64,000 nucleotides of DNA, taken from the NCBI RefSeq assembly GCF_041435355.1, contig NZ_CP108442.1, forward strand, positions 7,624,501-7,688,500, written 5' to 3'. Positions within the stretch are counted from its first letter, which is position 1. Every line of letters starts with the position of its first letter. The notes beneath the pieces are model-generated. The model saw only the letters and a list, made by a program, of their open reading frames with translations, ran no database searches and was not told where the DNA came from. The translations under genes and the position numbers were made by a program. This document shows positions 17,861-27,136 of this stretch, one piece after another. Source of the DNA: Streptomyces sp. NBC_01276. Its GTDB lineage: Bacteria; Actinomycetota; Actinomycetes; Streptomycetales; Streptomycetaceae.

Positions 17861-17912
17861 CTAAGTGGGGGCGTGCCCACTTAGCCTGAGGCAAGTGGGG
17901 GCTCCCCCACTT
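17861..17912. promoter_or_regulatory. Two TetR operators in divergent promoter region
   Basis: Operator 1 is a 24-bp dyad at 17861-17884 (arms CTAAGTGGG and CCCACTTAG). Operator 2 is AAGTGGGGGCTCCCCCACTT at 17893-17912. They share the half-site AAGTGGG and their centres are 30 bp apart, about three helical turns, so bound dimers would lie on the same DNA face between the tetR and SDR starts. Confidence 0.75.
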
Positions 17913-17989
17913 CCACTGTAGGCCAAGGCGCGGGCGCAGGCATCGGCCGAGGCGTCGGCCTGCGCGCACCCCTCACGGAAGGACCGGCC

Positions 17990-18727
17990 ATGTCAGGCAT
18001 CGAGGGCAAGGTCATCGCACTCACGGGCGCCAGCAGCGGCATCGGGGAGGCGACGGCGGTCCATCTCGCCGAAAGGGGCGCCCACCTGGTGCTCGGAGCC
18101 CGGCGGGAGGACCGGCTGAACGCGGTGGTGGACCGGATCACGGCGCGGGGCGGATCGGCCGTCGGGGCCGTGGTCGACGTGTCGCGCCGGAGGGACCTCG
18201 AACGGCTGACCGGCGTGGCGCTCGACCGTTTCGGCCGGCTCGACGTCCTGGTCTCCAATGCCGGCACCATGGCGGTCTCGCCGTTGGACGAGTTGCGCCA
18301 GGACGACTGGGACGCCATGGTCGCCACTCACATCACGGGCCTGCTGAACGGCATCGGGGCGGCGCTGCCCGTCTTCCGGCGGCAGCGCTCCGGTCAGTTC
18401 GTCAACGTCGCCTCCACCGCCGCCTACGTGGTCAAGGCTCCCCAGACGGTCTACGCGGCCACCAAGACGGCCGTGAAGGTCCTGACCGAAGGGCTGCGGC
18501 AGGAGGCCGGCCCCGACCTCCGCGTCACCCTGGTCTCGCCCGGCTTCACCCACACGGAGGGCGTGGGCAAGGGGGCGAGCCCCGAGGTGGCGGCGGCGAT
18601 GACCCGGCAGCGGGACGAGATCGCCATGCCGCCCTCCGCCATCGCCTCCGCCATCGGTTATGCGATCGGGCAGCCCGACGGCATCGACGTCAGCGAGATC
18701 GTCGTCCGTCCCACGGCGCAGGCCTGA
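17990..18727 (+). CDS. Short-chain dehydrogenase/reductase
   Basis: This 245-residue cytosolic NAD(P)-dependent oxidoreductase shows the dinucleotide motif TGASSGIGEA (residues 13-22), the NAG motif in LVSNAG (about 90), the catalytic serine in VNVASTAAY and YAATK (about 158-162). The arginines after the second strand (GARREDRL) favour NADP(H). It is classical SDR length. Controlled, by position, by the divergent TetR protein through two operators, which suggests a role in removing a toxic carbonyl compound or alcohol. The substrate cannot be read from sequence. Confidence 0.9.
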   Translation: MSGIEGKVIALTGASSGIGEATAVHLAERGAHLVLGARREDRLNAVVDRITARGGSAVGAVVDVSRRRDLERLTGVALDRFGRLDVLVSNAGTMAVSPLDELRQDDWDAMVATHITGLLNGIGAALPVFRRQRSGQFVNVASTAAYVVKAPQTVYAATKTAVKVLTEGLRQEAGPDLRVTLVSPGFTHTEGVGKGASPEVAAAMTRQRDEIAMPPSAIASAIGYAIGQPDGIDVSEIVVRPTAQA

Positions 18728-18763
18728 CGGCCGGCCCGGAGCGGCGGCCCGCCTCCCGGGAGG

Positions 18764-19876
18764 TCACCCCGCGTTGACGCGGGCGCTGACCCACTCCAGG
18801 GACGGCGGGATCTCGCGCCGCCAGGTGTTGAAGTTGTGGCCGCCGTGGTCGAGGGTGATCGACGAGACGTGCGCGGGGGCCTTCACCTTCCGGATGAACT
18901 GCTGCGTCGGCTTGAGGTTCGGCTCACCCTGCAGGGAGCTGGTGACCAGGAAGGAGGACTTGCCCTGCGGCAGGTGGTCCAGGCTCCACAGCAGGTCCGC
19001 CCGCTTCTCCTCCTCCTTGTTGCCGTGGAACAGGTCGCCCGAGTCCGCGTCGATCTCCGGCTTGTAGTCGGCCGACAGGCCGACCCCGGCCGCGTAGCGC
19101 TCGGGGTGCTCCAGAGCGATCTTGAGCGCGCAGTAACCACCCGTGGAGTCGCCCATGATGGCCCAGCTCGACGGCACGTTCTTCACCCGGTACGTGCCCG
19201 ACACGGCCTGCGGGAGGTCGGTGGCGAAGTAGGTCTCGCTCTGCGGCCCCCCGGGGACGTCCACGCACTGGGTGTTGCGGGTGGGGATCACCGACGGCCG
19301 CATCATCACGAGGACCATCGGCTGCGTCTTCTTGTGCTTGGCCAGCTTCCAGGCCGTCTTCGGGTAGTCGAGCCCCTTGATCAGGTTCTCCGACGTGCCC
19401 GGGAAACCGGTGAGGACCACGGTGGCCGGGAACGTCCTGTGCTCGTTGCCCTTCTGGAAGTACTCGGGCGGCAGGTACACGTAGGCGGACGTGGCGGTCT
19501 TGGACCGCTGCCCCTGGATGGTCACCTTCTCGATCACGCCGCCCACGCGCGGCGTGGCGCCGCCGGGCACGTCGACCGGCTGCCGGCCGAGGATCTTCAC
19601 GCCCGACGCGTCACCCTGACCCGGGTCGAGCGCCGGCGGTGCCTGCGCGTGCCCGGCCAGCTCGGCCCATGAGCCGTAGATCAGGAAGCTCCGGTTGGCC
19701 GCCAGTCCGATCGAGGCCACGAGCAGCAGCTGGAGCACGACGACCAGCGCGACCCGGCCGAACACCTTGCGCGGGCCGCCCTTCGACAGCCGTGGCCACA
19801 GCCAGACCGTCAGGGCGAACAGCAGGAGCGTGCACAGCAGGGCCAGCACGAGGGGGGCACCACTCGTCAGCTTCAT
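18764..19876 (-). CDS. Membrane-anchored esterase, mycolyltransferase/esterase-D-like
   Basis: This 370-residue alpha/beta hydrolase is exposed outside the membrane. Two N-terminal hydrophobic helices (about 8-27 and 40-60) precede an extracytoplasmic linker. The catalytic domain has the nucleophile elbow GDSTGGYCALKIALEHP (about 220-236) and a C-terminal LDHGGHNFNTW that supplies the His. The fold order matches the putative esterase/antigen 85-like family, which acts on acyl esters. A lipoprotein relative lies at 44802-45809 (GSSAGGYVGMKM). It converges with the SDR gene, 36 bp apart. Confidence 0.8.
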   Translation of the reverse strand: MKLTSGAPLVLALLCTLLLFALTVWLWPRLSKGGPRKVFGRVALVVVLQLLLVASIGLAANRSFLIYGSWAELAGHAQAPPALDPGQGDASGVKILGRQPVDVPGGATPRVGGVIEKVTIQGQRSKTATSAYVYLPPEYFQKGNEHRTFPATVVLTGFPGTSENLIKGLDYPKTAWKLAKHKKTQPMVLVMMRPSVIPTRNTQCVDVPGGPQSETYFATDLPQAVSGTYRVKNVPSSWAIMGDSTGGYCALKIALEHPERYAAGVGLSADYKPEIDADSGDLFHGNKEEEKRADLLWSLDHLPQGKSSFLVTSSLQGEPNLKPTQQFIRKVKAPAHVSSITLDHGGHNFNTWRREIPPSLEWVSARVNAG

Positions 19877-20077
19877 GGATCGGTGAAACCTTCTGTCGGC
19901 TATCGGTCAGGACCCGCGGGTCCGTCGGCCCGCGTCGGCGTGCCAACCAGGGAGAGGGCAGAGCGGAGCAAAAGGTTGCGGACCTTGAGGTGATCTTCGA
20001 ACACCCGCTCCCGGAACCCGGCGTAACGTGGGCGTGAACTCACTTGCGCACGACTTGTTATGGGAAGGAATCCATCC

Positions 20078-21481
20078 ATGCAGGAGCATTTCGACGTCGT
20101 CGTCCTCGGGGCCGGCCCCGGCGGATACGTTGCCGCCATCCGTGCCGCCCAGCTGGGCCGCAGCGTCGCGGTCGTCGAGGAGAAGTACTGGGGCGGCGTC
20201 TGTCTCAACGTCGGCTGCATCCCCACCAAGGCGCTCCTGCGCAACGCCGAGCTGGCGCACCTGTTCACCCACGAGGCCAAGACCTTCGGCATCAAGGTGG
20301 ACGGCGAGGTGTCCTTCGACTACGGCGAGGCGTTCCGGCGCAGCCGCCGGGTCGCGGACGGCCGGGTCAAGGGCGTCCACTACCTGATGAAGAAGAACGG
20401 GATCACCGAGTTCGACGGCCGGGGCACCTTCCTCGACGACCGGACCCTGCGGGTCGCCGAGGCGGGCGGCACCACCCGGGAGATCTCCTTCGACGACTGC
20501 ATCATCGCCACCGGCGCCACCCCGAAGCTGCTGCCCGGCACGCGGCGCAGCGACCGCGTGGTCTCGTACGAGGAGCAGATCCTCGCCGAGGACGTGCCCG
20601 GGTCCATCGTGATCGCGGGCGCCGGCGCCATCGGCATCGAGTTCGCGTACGTCCTGCACAACTACGGCGTGAAGGTCACCATCGTCGAGTTCCTGGACCG
20701 GATCGCCCCGCTGGAGGACGCGGACGTCTCCGCCGAACTGGCCAAGCGGTACCGCAAGCTGGGGATCGACGTCCTGACCTCGACCCGCGTCGAGTCGATC
20801 GACGAGTCGGGCCCGCAGGTCCGGGTGACCGTCACCGGTGCCGACGGTGCGACGAAGGTGCTGGAGGCCGACAAGGTGCTCCAGGCCATCGGCTTCGCGC
20901 CGAACGTCACCGGCTACGGGCTGGAGGCCACCGGCGTACGGGTCACCGAGCGCGGCGCCATCGATGTCGACGGCCGCTGCCGCACCTCGGTTCCGCACAT
21001 CTACGCCATCGGCGACGTCACCGCCAAGCTGATGCTCGCGCACACCGCCGAGGCCATGGGCGTCGTCGCCGCCGAGACCATCGCCGACGCGGAGACGATG
21101 GAGCTGGACTACCCGATGATCCCGCGGGCGACCTACTCCCAGCCGCAGATCGCGAGCTTCGGCTGGACCGAGGCGCAGGCGAAGGAGAAGGGCTTCGACG
21201 TCCGCGTCGCCAAGTTCCCCTTCACCGCCAACGGCAAGGCGCACGGCCTCGGTGACACGGCCGGCTTCGTGAAGCTGATCAGCGACGCCACGCACGGCGA
21301 GATCATCGGTGCCCACCTGATCGGCCCCGACGTCACCGAACTCCTGCCGGAGCTGACGCTGGCGCAGCAGTGGGACCTGACGGTGCACGAGGTCGCGCGC
21401 AACGTCCACGCGCACCCGACCCTCGGCGAGGCCGTCAAGGAGGCCGTCCACGGACTGGCCGGCCACATGATCAACTTCTGA
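20078..21481 (+). CDS. lpdA: Dihydrolipoyl dehydrogenase (E3)
   Basis: This 467-residue flavoprotein disulfide reductase reoxidises dihydrolipoamide with NAD+ for the 2-oxoacid dehydrogenase and glycine-cleavage complexes. It has the FAD motif [10 protein letters not shown] (residues 11-20), the redox-active pair in [14 protein letters not shown] (about 38-51), a second dinucleotide motif [10 protein letters not shown] (about 185) and the C-terminal [10 protein letters not shown] carrying the active-site His-Pro. Complete for the family. ATG 20078 has GGAAGGA 8 nt upstream. It is not beside E1 or E2 genes, so it is a stand-alone copy. Direct neighbours do not refine the role. Confidence 0.95.
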   Translation: MQEHFDVVVLGAGPGGYVAAIRAAQLGRSVAVVEEKYWGGVCLNVGCIPTKALLRNAELAHLFTHEAKTFGIKVDGEVSFDYGEAFRRSRRVADGRVKGVHYLMKKNGITEFDGRGTFLDDRTLRVAEAGGTTREISFDDCIIATGATPKLLPGTRRSDRVVSYEEQILAEDVPGSIVIAGAGAIGIEFAYVLHNYGVKVTIVEFLDRIAPLEDADVSAELAKRYRKLGIDVLTSTRVESIDESGPQVRVTVTGADGATKVLEADKVLQAIGFAPNVTGYGLEATGVRVTERGAIDVDGRCRTSVPHIYAIGDVTAKLMLAHTAEAMGVVAAETIADAETMELDYPMIPRATYSQPQIASFGWTEAQAKEKGFDVRVAKFPFTANGKAHGLGDTAGFVKLISDATHGEIIGAHLIGPDVTELLPELTLAQQWDLTVHEVARNVHAHPTLGEAVKEAVHGLAGHMINF

Positions 21482-21542
21482 GTCCCGCCGCGGACCGCTC
21501 CCTCGGCGAAGGGGGGGCGGGCCGCCGGCGCGCCGGGCGTGG

Positions 21543-22325
21543 TCAGAACGCCGAGTGGGTGAACCAGAGGTCGAGCAGGGCGGCGTCCCCGGTGCTCTCC
21601 ACGCCCGGCGCCGTGCGCGCGGTGCGGCCGTAGAGGACCAGCAGCAGATCGGCGGCCGGCGCGCTGACGGTCGCGTCGGTGGCTTCGGCCCCGGCGACGT
21701 CCTCCGCCCCGTCGGCGACGAGGCCGAAGCCGTCGGGCCGCAGGCGGACCAGCCACGAGCCGTCCGTGTCGGTGCACCGGAAGCGGATCGTCCGGCCCGT
21801 TCCGCGCAGCCGGGCCACCCCGGGCGCGAACGGGGTGGCGTAGGGCAGGTTGACGAGGAACTCGTCGACGCCGTCCCGCGCGAGCGGGGCGTCGACGGAG
21901 GACGCGAGCCCCAGGGCGCGCTCCGCGTCGACGCGGTGGACCAGGGTCTCGAACAGCATCCGGCGGATCCAGAACCGGGCGTGGCCGTCGGCTCCCCAGA
22001 CCCACATGGGCGCGTCGGGGTCGGTCGCGGCGAACACCTCGGCCGCCTCGGCGGCGCCGGCGGCCAGCCAGTCGGCGTAGTCCTCCTCGCGCTCGGGAAG
22101 GCGCAGGTCCACGTCGCGGCTCGTCGGGCGTTCCTGCACCTTCTGGAGCAGCAGCGCGGAGAACCAGCGGTGCACGCCCCCGCAGTGCCGGACCAGGTCG
22201 GCGAGGGTCCAGCCCGGGCAGGTGGGTACGGGGGCCGTCAGGTCGGCGCCGCGGACCAGGTCCACGAACCGTGCGGTCTGCGCGGCGACGGCCGCCGCGT
22301 GATCGGGCTGCTCGGCTGTGCTCAT
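21543..22325 (-). CDS. Mycothiol-dependent maleylpyruvate isomerase-type enzyme
   Basis: This 260-residue protein has the DinB-like four-helix N-terminal domain with TCPGWTLADLVRHCGGVHRWF (about residues 34-54), where His48 and a later His in RRMLFETLVHRVDAE match the metal/thiol site of the family. The C-terminal domain is the small sterol-carrier-like fold seen in these enzymes. Family members use mycothiol, the actinobacterial glutathione analogue, to isomerise or conjugate substrates; the substrate here is unknown. ATG 22325 has AGGAAGG about 10 nt upstream. Convergent with lpdA. Confidence 0.85.
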   Translation of the reverse strand: MSTAEQPDHAAAVAAQTARFVDLVRGADLTAPVPTCPGWTLADLVRHCGGVHRWFSALLLQKVQERPTSRDVDLRLPEREEDYADWLAAGAAEAAEVFAATDPDAPMWVWGADGHARFWIRRMLFETLVHRVDAERALGLASSVDAPLARDGVDEFLVNLPYATPFAPGVARLRGTGRTIRFRCTDTDGSWLVRLRPDGFGLVADGAEDVAGAEATDATVSAPAADLLLVLYGRTARTAPGVESTGDAALLDLWFTHSAF

Positions 22326-22423
22326 CGGGTGGTGCCTTCCTGACCTGGGGGTTCGCCTCTTCCGGCACTCTTTCACAGGGCCCGGGAGGTGCGGGCACGG
22401 GGGGCGTCAGGGGTGTGGGGACG

Positions 22424-22921
22424 TCAGCAGGCCCGTTCGTACTCGACCTGGTCGAGGGGGTTGCCGTCGCCGAAGTCGTGGGGGCGCGAGGCGCCGGTCT
22501 CGGTGAAGCCGCACTTGACGTAGAAGCGGCGCGACTGCGGTGTGCCGCGCAGCGTCCACAGGTGCACCCGGGCGAATCCGTCCTCGCGCAGCCGGCTCAG
22601 GGTCGCGTCCATCAGGGCGGTGGCGATGCCGCTGCCCCAACCGTCGGGGTGGCCGTAGACGGAGAAGATCTCGGCGAGGCCGGCCCGGTCGGGGGAGGGG
22701 GCGAAGAAGCTCAGGGCCAGCGGGCGGCCGTCGAGCGCGGCGAGCAGGACCGTCTCGGAACCCCCGCCGACCCGCGCGTGCCAACGGTGTCGCCGCTCCT
22801 CCACCGCCCGTGCGGCGAAATCGGGGGCGAAGAAGGGCGCGTAGACGGCCTCCCAGGCCGCGGCGTGGATCTCACCGAGTACGGTCCCGTCGGGCGGGCC
22901 CGCGCGACGAATTTCGATCAT
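22424..22921 (-). CDS. GNAT-family N-acetyltransferase
   Basis: This 165-residue protein has a single GNAT domain. The acetyl-CoA loop is VYGHPDGWGSGIATALMDATL (about 87-107, a Q/RxxGxG/A variant), followed by HLWTLRGTPQSRRFYVKCGF, the usual strand 5 and helix 4. The acceptor (amine of a small molecule or protein) is not evident. It lies 98 bp upstream of the mycothiol-dependent enzyme on the same strand and may share a transcript. Confidence 0.85.
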   Translation of the reverse strand: MIEIRRAGPPDGTVLGEIHAAAWEAVYAPFFAPDFAARAVEERRHRWHARVGGGSETVLLAALDGRPLALSFFAPSPDRAGLAEIFSVYGHPDGWGSGIATALMDATLSRLREDGFARVHLWTLRGTPQSRRFYVKCGFTETGASRPHDFGDGNPLDQVEYERAC

Positions 22922-23017
22922 GCGGAGAGCCTACAGGGCAACGGGCCGCGCACGCGGGGATGTTGAGGGCGCCGCCTCGCACTGCCTCGCCTCGCCCTGA
23001 CGTCGCCGCACGCCGGG

Positions 23018-23449
23018 CTACGGCGCCTCGTGGAGCCGCGTCAGCAGGGCGATCAGCTGCCGCTGTTCGTCCGGGTCCAGCGGAGCCAGCAGCGCCGCGT
23101 TGGCGGTGCCGGCGAGCCGTGCGCAGCGGGCGAGGGTCGCCCCGCCCTCCGGGGTGACCGTGACGGCGTTCTTGCGGCGGTCGGCGGGGTCGGGGGTGCG
23201 CAGGACGAGTCCGCCCTGCTGGAGGTGGTTGAGGAGGCCCACCATGTCCTTCGGGTCGACCGCCAGGAGGCGGCACAGGTCGGCCTGGGCGACGGGTCCG
23301 TGTTCGGCGGTCGCGGCCAGGACCGCGTGGTGCATGAGGCCCAGCCCCTCGGCGGAGAGGGCGTCGGCGACCAGTCCGCGGCCGCGTGCCGCGACGCGGC
23401 CGACGAGCCAGGTCGGCAGGGACCGGATGTGCGCGAGGGGGGACGTCAT
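23018..23449 (-). CDS. MarR-family regulator
   Basis: This 143-residue winged-helix protein has HTH residues about 52-75 (VAQADLCRLLAVDPKDMVGLLNHLQQ) and a wing with DPADRRKNAVTVTPEG, the DxRxxxxxLT-type signature of MarR proteins. It diverges from a quinone-oxidoreductase-type gene with an inverted repeat between them, the standard MarR arrangement for sensing phenolics, quinones or oxidants. Confidence 0.9.
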   Translation of the reverse strand: MTSPLAHIRSLPTWLVGRVAARGRGLVADALSAEGLGLMHHAVLAATAEHGPVAQADLCRLLAVDPKDMVGLLNHLQQGGLVLRTPDPADRRKNAVTVTPEGGATLARCARLAGTANAALLAPLDPDEQRQLIALLTRLHEAP

Positions 23450-23471
23450 GGAGCCAGCCTAGCGAAAGCCG

Positions 23472-23514
23472 TTGGACATCCCCACGATTTTCGGCTTATC
23501 GTTGGGGCATCCAA
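23472..23514. promoter_or_regulatory. Probable MarR operator (inverted repeat)
   Basis: TTGGACATCCCCACGA (23472-23487) and TCGTTGGGGCATCCAA (23499-23514) are near-complementary arms separated by 11 bp, in the 88-bp gap between marR and the oxidoreductase. TTGGAC could also be the -35 box of the oxidoreductase promoter, so binding would block transcription. Confidence 0.6.
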
Positions 23515-23537
23515 TGAATCCGGATCGGGGAGGTCCT

Positions 23538-24461
23538 GTGCTGCGCATCCGTCACGAGGTCAACGGCGGCCCCGAGGTGCTGTTCGCCGAACACGTCGAC
23601 CGGCCCGTCCCGGGCCCCGGTGAACTGCTGGTCCGGGCCGGGGCCGTCGGCGTGACGCTGCCCACCGTGCGCAAGGTCAGGGACGGCGACGGGCCCGTTT
23701 CCTTCGGCGGCGAGATCGCCGGAGAGGTCGTCGCCACCGGCCCGGGGGTGAGCGGCTTCGCCGTCGGGGACCGCGTCACCGGACTGTGCTTCACCGACGC
23801 CTACGCCGAGTTCGCGGTCCTGGGTGCCGCACTGGCCTCCCGCGTCCCCGACGGCGTCAGCGCGGTCCAGGCCGTCGCGCTGGTGCGCAGCGGCCTCGTG
23901 GCCCGCGGCGCCCACGCGGCCGCCCGCGTCGAGCCCGGCGAGTCGGTCCTCGTCACCGCCGCGGCCGGCGCGGTGGGCGGCCTCGCCGTCCAGTACGCCA
24001 GGGCCGCCGGGGCCGGGCGCGTCGTCGCCGCCGTCAGCAGCGCCGACAAGGCCGATTTCGTCCGCGGCCTGGGCGCGGACCGGGTCGTCCTGTACGAGGA
24101 CGCCGACTGGGGAGCCCCGTACGACGTGGTCCTCGACGGCGTCGGCGGAGACCTGCTCGGCCCCGCCGTCCGCGCCCTCGCCACCGGCGGCCGCATCGTG
24201 GCGTACGGCTCGGGCGGCGGTACGGTCGAGGCCTACGAGCTGCTCGTCCGCGGCGCCTCGATGATCGGCTTCCAGATGCGGGCGATCGCCTTCGGCAAGC
24301 CCGAACTCTACGAGCGCTGGCAGCGCGAACTCTGGGAGCTGCACGCGGCGGGCACCCTGCGCCCCGCCGTCCACGAGGAGATCCCGCTCGCCGAGGCGGC
24401 CCGTGCCCACGCCGTCATCGAACAGCGCCGCAACCTCGGCAAGGTGGTCCTGGTCCCGTAG
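23538..24461 (+). CDS. Quinone oxidoreductase-like MDR protein
   Basis: This protein of about 307 residues belongs to the zinc-free quinone-reductase branch of medium-chain dehydrogenases. It has the GroES-like N-terminus (GELLVRAGAVGV, GEIAGEVVATGPGVSGFAVGDRV) and a Rossmann domain with VTAAAGAVGGLAVQYARAAGA. The zinc-binding Cys residues of alcohol dehydrogenases are absent. It would reduce quinones or enones with NADPH. GTG 23538 is selected for GGGGAGG at 23526-23532; ATG 23514 lies inside the operator. Expected to be derepressed by the ligand of the neighbouring MarR protein. Confidence 0.87.
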   Translation: MLRIRHEVNGGPEVLFAEHVDRPVPGPGELLVRAGAVGVTLPTVRKVRDGDGPVSFGGEIAGEVVATGPGVSGFAVGDRVTGLCFTDAYAEFAVLGAALASRVPDGVSAVQAVALVRSGLVARGAHAAARVEPGESVLVTAAAGAVGGLAVQYARAAGAGRVVAAVSSADKADFVRGLGADRVVLYEDADWGAPYDVVLDGVGGDLLGPAVRALATGGRIVAYGSGGGTVEAYELLVRGASMIGFQMRAIAFGKPELYERWQRELWELHAAGTLRPAVHEEIPLAEAARAHAVIEQRRNLGKVVLVP

Positions 24462-24632
24462 CGGACGGACGGGTCGCCCGGCGCGGCTCCCTCCGCGGCC
24501 CGGCCGGCTCGGCCGTCCGGGGGGACACGCCGCCGCCCCGGAGGCGGTGCGTGCCGCGCCTACGACGGCGTCCGCGGGCGGTGTGGAACGGTTCGAGCCG
24601 GTCACGCAGAGCAGCGATCGGAAGGACTTCCC

Positions 24633-25295
24633 ATGTTCAGAACGGTGTTCATCGCCGGCGCGGCCGCGGCCCTCGCCGCCTCCGCCCTCACGCCGTCCGC
24701 GGGGGCCGCCACCGCCACCGCCCCGGCCCCCGCACCCTCCGACAAGATCACCATCGACGTGGTCCAGGTCAACGGCTCCGGCTGCCGGCCCGGCAGCGCC
24801 ACCGTCGCGGTCTCCCCCGACAACACCGCCTTCACGGTGGCCTACAGCGAGTACACGGCGCAGGTCGGCAAGGACGCCAAGGCGACCGACTTCCGCAAGA
24901 ACTGCCAGCTCGGCCTGAGCGTGAACGTTCCCCAGGGCTACACCTTCGCCATCACCCAGGCGGACTACCGGGGCTTCGCCAGCCTGGCGCCCGGTGCGAG
25001 CGGCGAGCAGAGGGCCAACTACTACTTCCAGGGCATGTCCGAGACCGCCCGCCGCAGCCACACCCTGCGCGGCCACTACCAGGACAACTGGCAGGCCACC
25101 GACCAGGTCGCGATCGAGGCCCTCGTCTACCACCCGTGCGGGGCGAAGCGGAACCTCAACATCAACACCGAGCTGATCGCGCAGGCCGGCACGTCCGACA
25201 CGGCCAACACCACCAGCTTCCTGACGATGGACTCCACCGACGGCAGCATCAACACCAAGTACCACTTCACCTGGAAGGCCTGCCCGCAGCGCTGA
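24633..25295 (+). CDS. Secreted DUF4360 protein
   Basis: This 220-residue protein has a signal peptide of about 26 residues (ending SAGAATA). The mature part shows the DUF4360 pattern: GSGCRPGSATVAVSPDNTAF, then YSEYTAQVGK, KNCQLGLSVNVPQGYTFAI and a late YHPCG, with three or four cysteines for disulfides. Members are small beta-rich secreted proteins of fungi and actinobacteria with no established function. It stands alone upstream of an ABC transporter operon, with 185 bp between. Confidence 0.85.
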   Translation: MFRTVFIAGAAAALAASALTPSAGAATATAPAPAPSDKITIDVVQVNGSGCRPGSATVAVSPDNTAFTVAYSEYTAQVGKDAKATDFRKNCQLGLSVNVPQGYTFAITQADYRGFASLAPGASGEQRANYYFQGMSETARRSHTLRGHYQDNWQATDQVAIEALVYHPCGAKRNLNINTELIAQAGTSDTANTTSFLTMDSTDGSINTKYHFTWKACPQR

Positions 25296-25480
25296 GCCGC
25301 AGCCGCGGCCGATCGGGTGGCGGGGCGCAACAGGCACTGTCCGGCCGCGCGAGGGCGATGTCCGGCCACGTCTGCGCCGCGTCACGCCGGCTCCGCCGTC
25401 CCGCCCCACCCCGGGCTTACGATCTCGACGGACGGTCCCCTCCCGTGACCGCTCCCACCCCGCATCCGTGGAGGTCAACC

Positions 25481-26332
25481 GTGTTCCGGACGGCCGCAGG
25501 ACACCGCAGTCAGCGCAGCAGTCTCCGTATCCGCGCCACGGCCGGCCTCGCCGCCGCGGCGGGCGTGTTCCTCGCCGCGGGCTGCTCCTCCGGCGGCAGC
25601 GGCCCGGGGGAGGCGGCCGGAGGCGTCCCGGTCGTGGAGAAGGGCAAACTGACCACCTGCACCCATCTGCCCTATCCGCCCTTCCAGTTCGAGCAGAACG
25701 GCAAGGTCGTCGGCTTCGACGTGGCCCTGATCGACCTCGTCGCCCGGAACCTGAAGGTCGAACAGAAGATCCTCGACACCCCGTTCGAAAACTTCAAGAC
25801 CGGGGCCTTCCTGAACTCCGGCCAGTGCGACCTCGCCGCGGCCGGCATGACGATCACCGACGAACGCAAGAAGAACGTGGATTTCTCCGTCCCCTACTTC
25901 GACGCGACCCAGGCCCTCCTCGCGAGCAAGAAGAGCGGTGTCACCACGCTCGCCGAGCTCAAGGCCAAGGGCGGGAAACTGGGCGCGCAGGCGGAGACCA
26001 CCGGGGAGAGCTACGCCAAGGCACAGGGGTTCAACCCGGTCTCCTTCGAGAGCTCGGACGCGGTGCTGAACGGACTGCGCACCGGCCAGGTCGACGCGGT
26101 CGTGATCGACTACCCCGTCGTCCAGGGCTGGCTCAAGGACAAGGCGAACGCCGCCGAGTTCGTCCTGGGCCAGAACATCGACACCGGAGAGAAGTACGGC
26201 TTCTCGGTGAAGAAGGGCAACGCCGCCCTCCTCGCCGCGATCGACAAGGCGATCACCACCGCCAAGGCCGACGGCACCTACAAGAAGCTCTACGAGCAGT
26301 GGATCGGCCCCCTGCCCCAGGCCACGTCGTGA
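25481..26332 (+). CDS. Polar amino-acid ABC transporter, substrate-binding lipoprotein
   Basis: This 283-residue family-3 solute-binding protein has a signal peptide with lipobox FLAAGC (cysteine about 37), so it is lipid-anchored outside the membrane. The mature part shows the family-3 hallmarks: PYPPFQFEQNGKVVGFDVALIDLV near the start, AAAGMTITDERKKNVDFSVPYF and a C-terminal KADGTYKKLYEQWIG. GTG 25481 follows GGAGG by 6 nt. The permease start overlaps its stop (GTGA), and the ATPase follows, giving a complete importer. The specific amino acid (glutamate, glutamine, cystine or similar) is not decidable by eye. Confidence 0.92.
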   Translation: MFRTAAGHRSQRSSLRIRATAGLAAAAGVFLAAGCSSGGSGPGEAAGGVPVVEKGKLTTCTHLPYPPFQFEQNGKVVGFDVALIDLVARNLKVEQKILDTPFENFKTGAFLNSGQCDLAAAGMTITDERKKNVDFSVPYFDATQALLASKKSGVTTLAELKAKGGKLGAQAETTGESYAKAQGFNPVSFESSDAVLNGLRTGQVDAVVIDYPVVQGWLKDKANAAEFVLGQNIDTGEKYGFSVKKGNAALLAAIDKAITTAKADGTYKKLYEQWIGPLPQATS

Positions 26333-27129
26333 CCTCTCGGCTGACCCGGCGCCAACGGCGCCGGGTCTGGCAGTGGATCCAGTACGCGGTTTTCGTGGCC
26401 GTGCTGGTCCTGGTGGTCGTCCTCGCAGACTGGGGCCGGCTGGCGAACCAGTTCGCGCAGCCCGGCCTGGCCGCCCGGCTCTTCCCGGACATCATCACCG
26501 TCGCCCTGCGCAACACGGTGGTGTACACCTTCTCCGGATTCCTCTTCGGCCTCGTGCTCGGCCTGGTCGTGGCCATGATGAGGCTGTCCTCGGTGGGCCC
26601 CTACCGGTGGGTCGCCGGTGTCTACATCGAACTGTTCCGGGGCCTGCCCGCGCTGCTCATCTTCATCTTCGTGGGCGTGGCGGTGCCGCTCGCCTTCCCC
26701 GGCGCCGAGATCCCCGGAGGTATCTACGGCAAGGTCGCGCTCGGCCTCGGGCTGGTGGCGGCCGCGTACATGGCGGAAACGATTCGGGCCGGCATCCAGG
26801 CCGTGCCCAAGGGACAGATGGAGGCGGCCCGCTCGCTGGGCTTCTCGCACGCCCGCGCCATGGCCTCGGTGATCATCCCGCAGGCCTTCCGGATCGTGAT
26901 CCCGCCGCTCACCAACGAACTGGTCCTGCTCTTCAAGGACTCCTCCCTGGTGCTCTTCCTCGGAGTGACACTGGAGCAGCGGGAACTGACGAAATTCGGC
27001 AGGGACCTCGCCAGCGAGACCGCCAACTCCACCCCGATCCTGGTCGCGGGTCTGTGCTACCTCCTGGTGACCGTGCCGCTGAGCTTCGTGGTGCGCCGCC
27101 TGGAAGCCCGTGCCGACAAGGCCACGTGA
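26329..27129 (+). CDS. Polar amino-acid ABC transporter permease
   Basis: This 266-residue inner-membrane protein has about five to six helices. The HisM-type signature is present: [22 protein letters not shown] near the start and the cytoplasmic [33 protein letters not shown] loop, which couples to the ATPase. The GTG start overlaps the stop of the binding-protein gene by 4 bp, indicating translational coupling. As the only permease gene it presumably acts as a homodimer. Confidence 0.92.
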   Translation: MTSRLTRRQRRRVWQWIQYAVFVAVLVLVVVLADWGRLANQFAQPGLAARLFPDIITVALRNTVVYTFSGFLFGLVLGLVVAMMRLSSVGPYRWVAGVYIELFRGLPALLIFIFVGVAVPLAFPGAEIPGGIYGKVALGLGLVAAAYMAETIRAGIQAVPKGQMEAARSLGFSHARAMASVIIPQAFRIVIPPLTNELVLLFKDSSLVLFLGVTLEQRELTKFGRDLASETANSTPILVAGLCYLLVTVPLSFVVRRLEARADKAT

Positions 27130-27136
27130 GGAAGAC

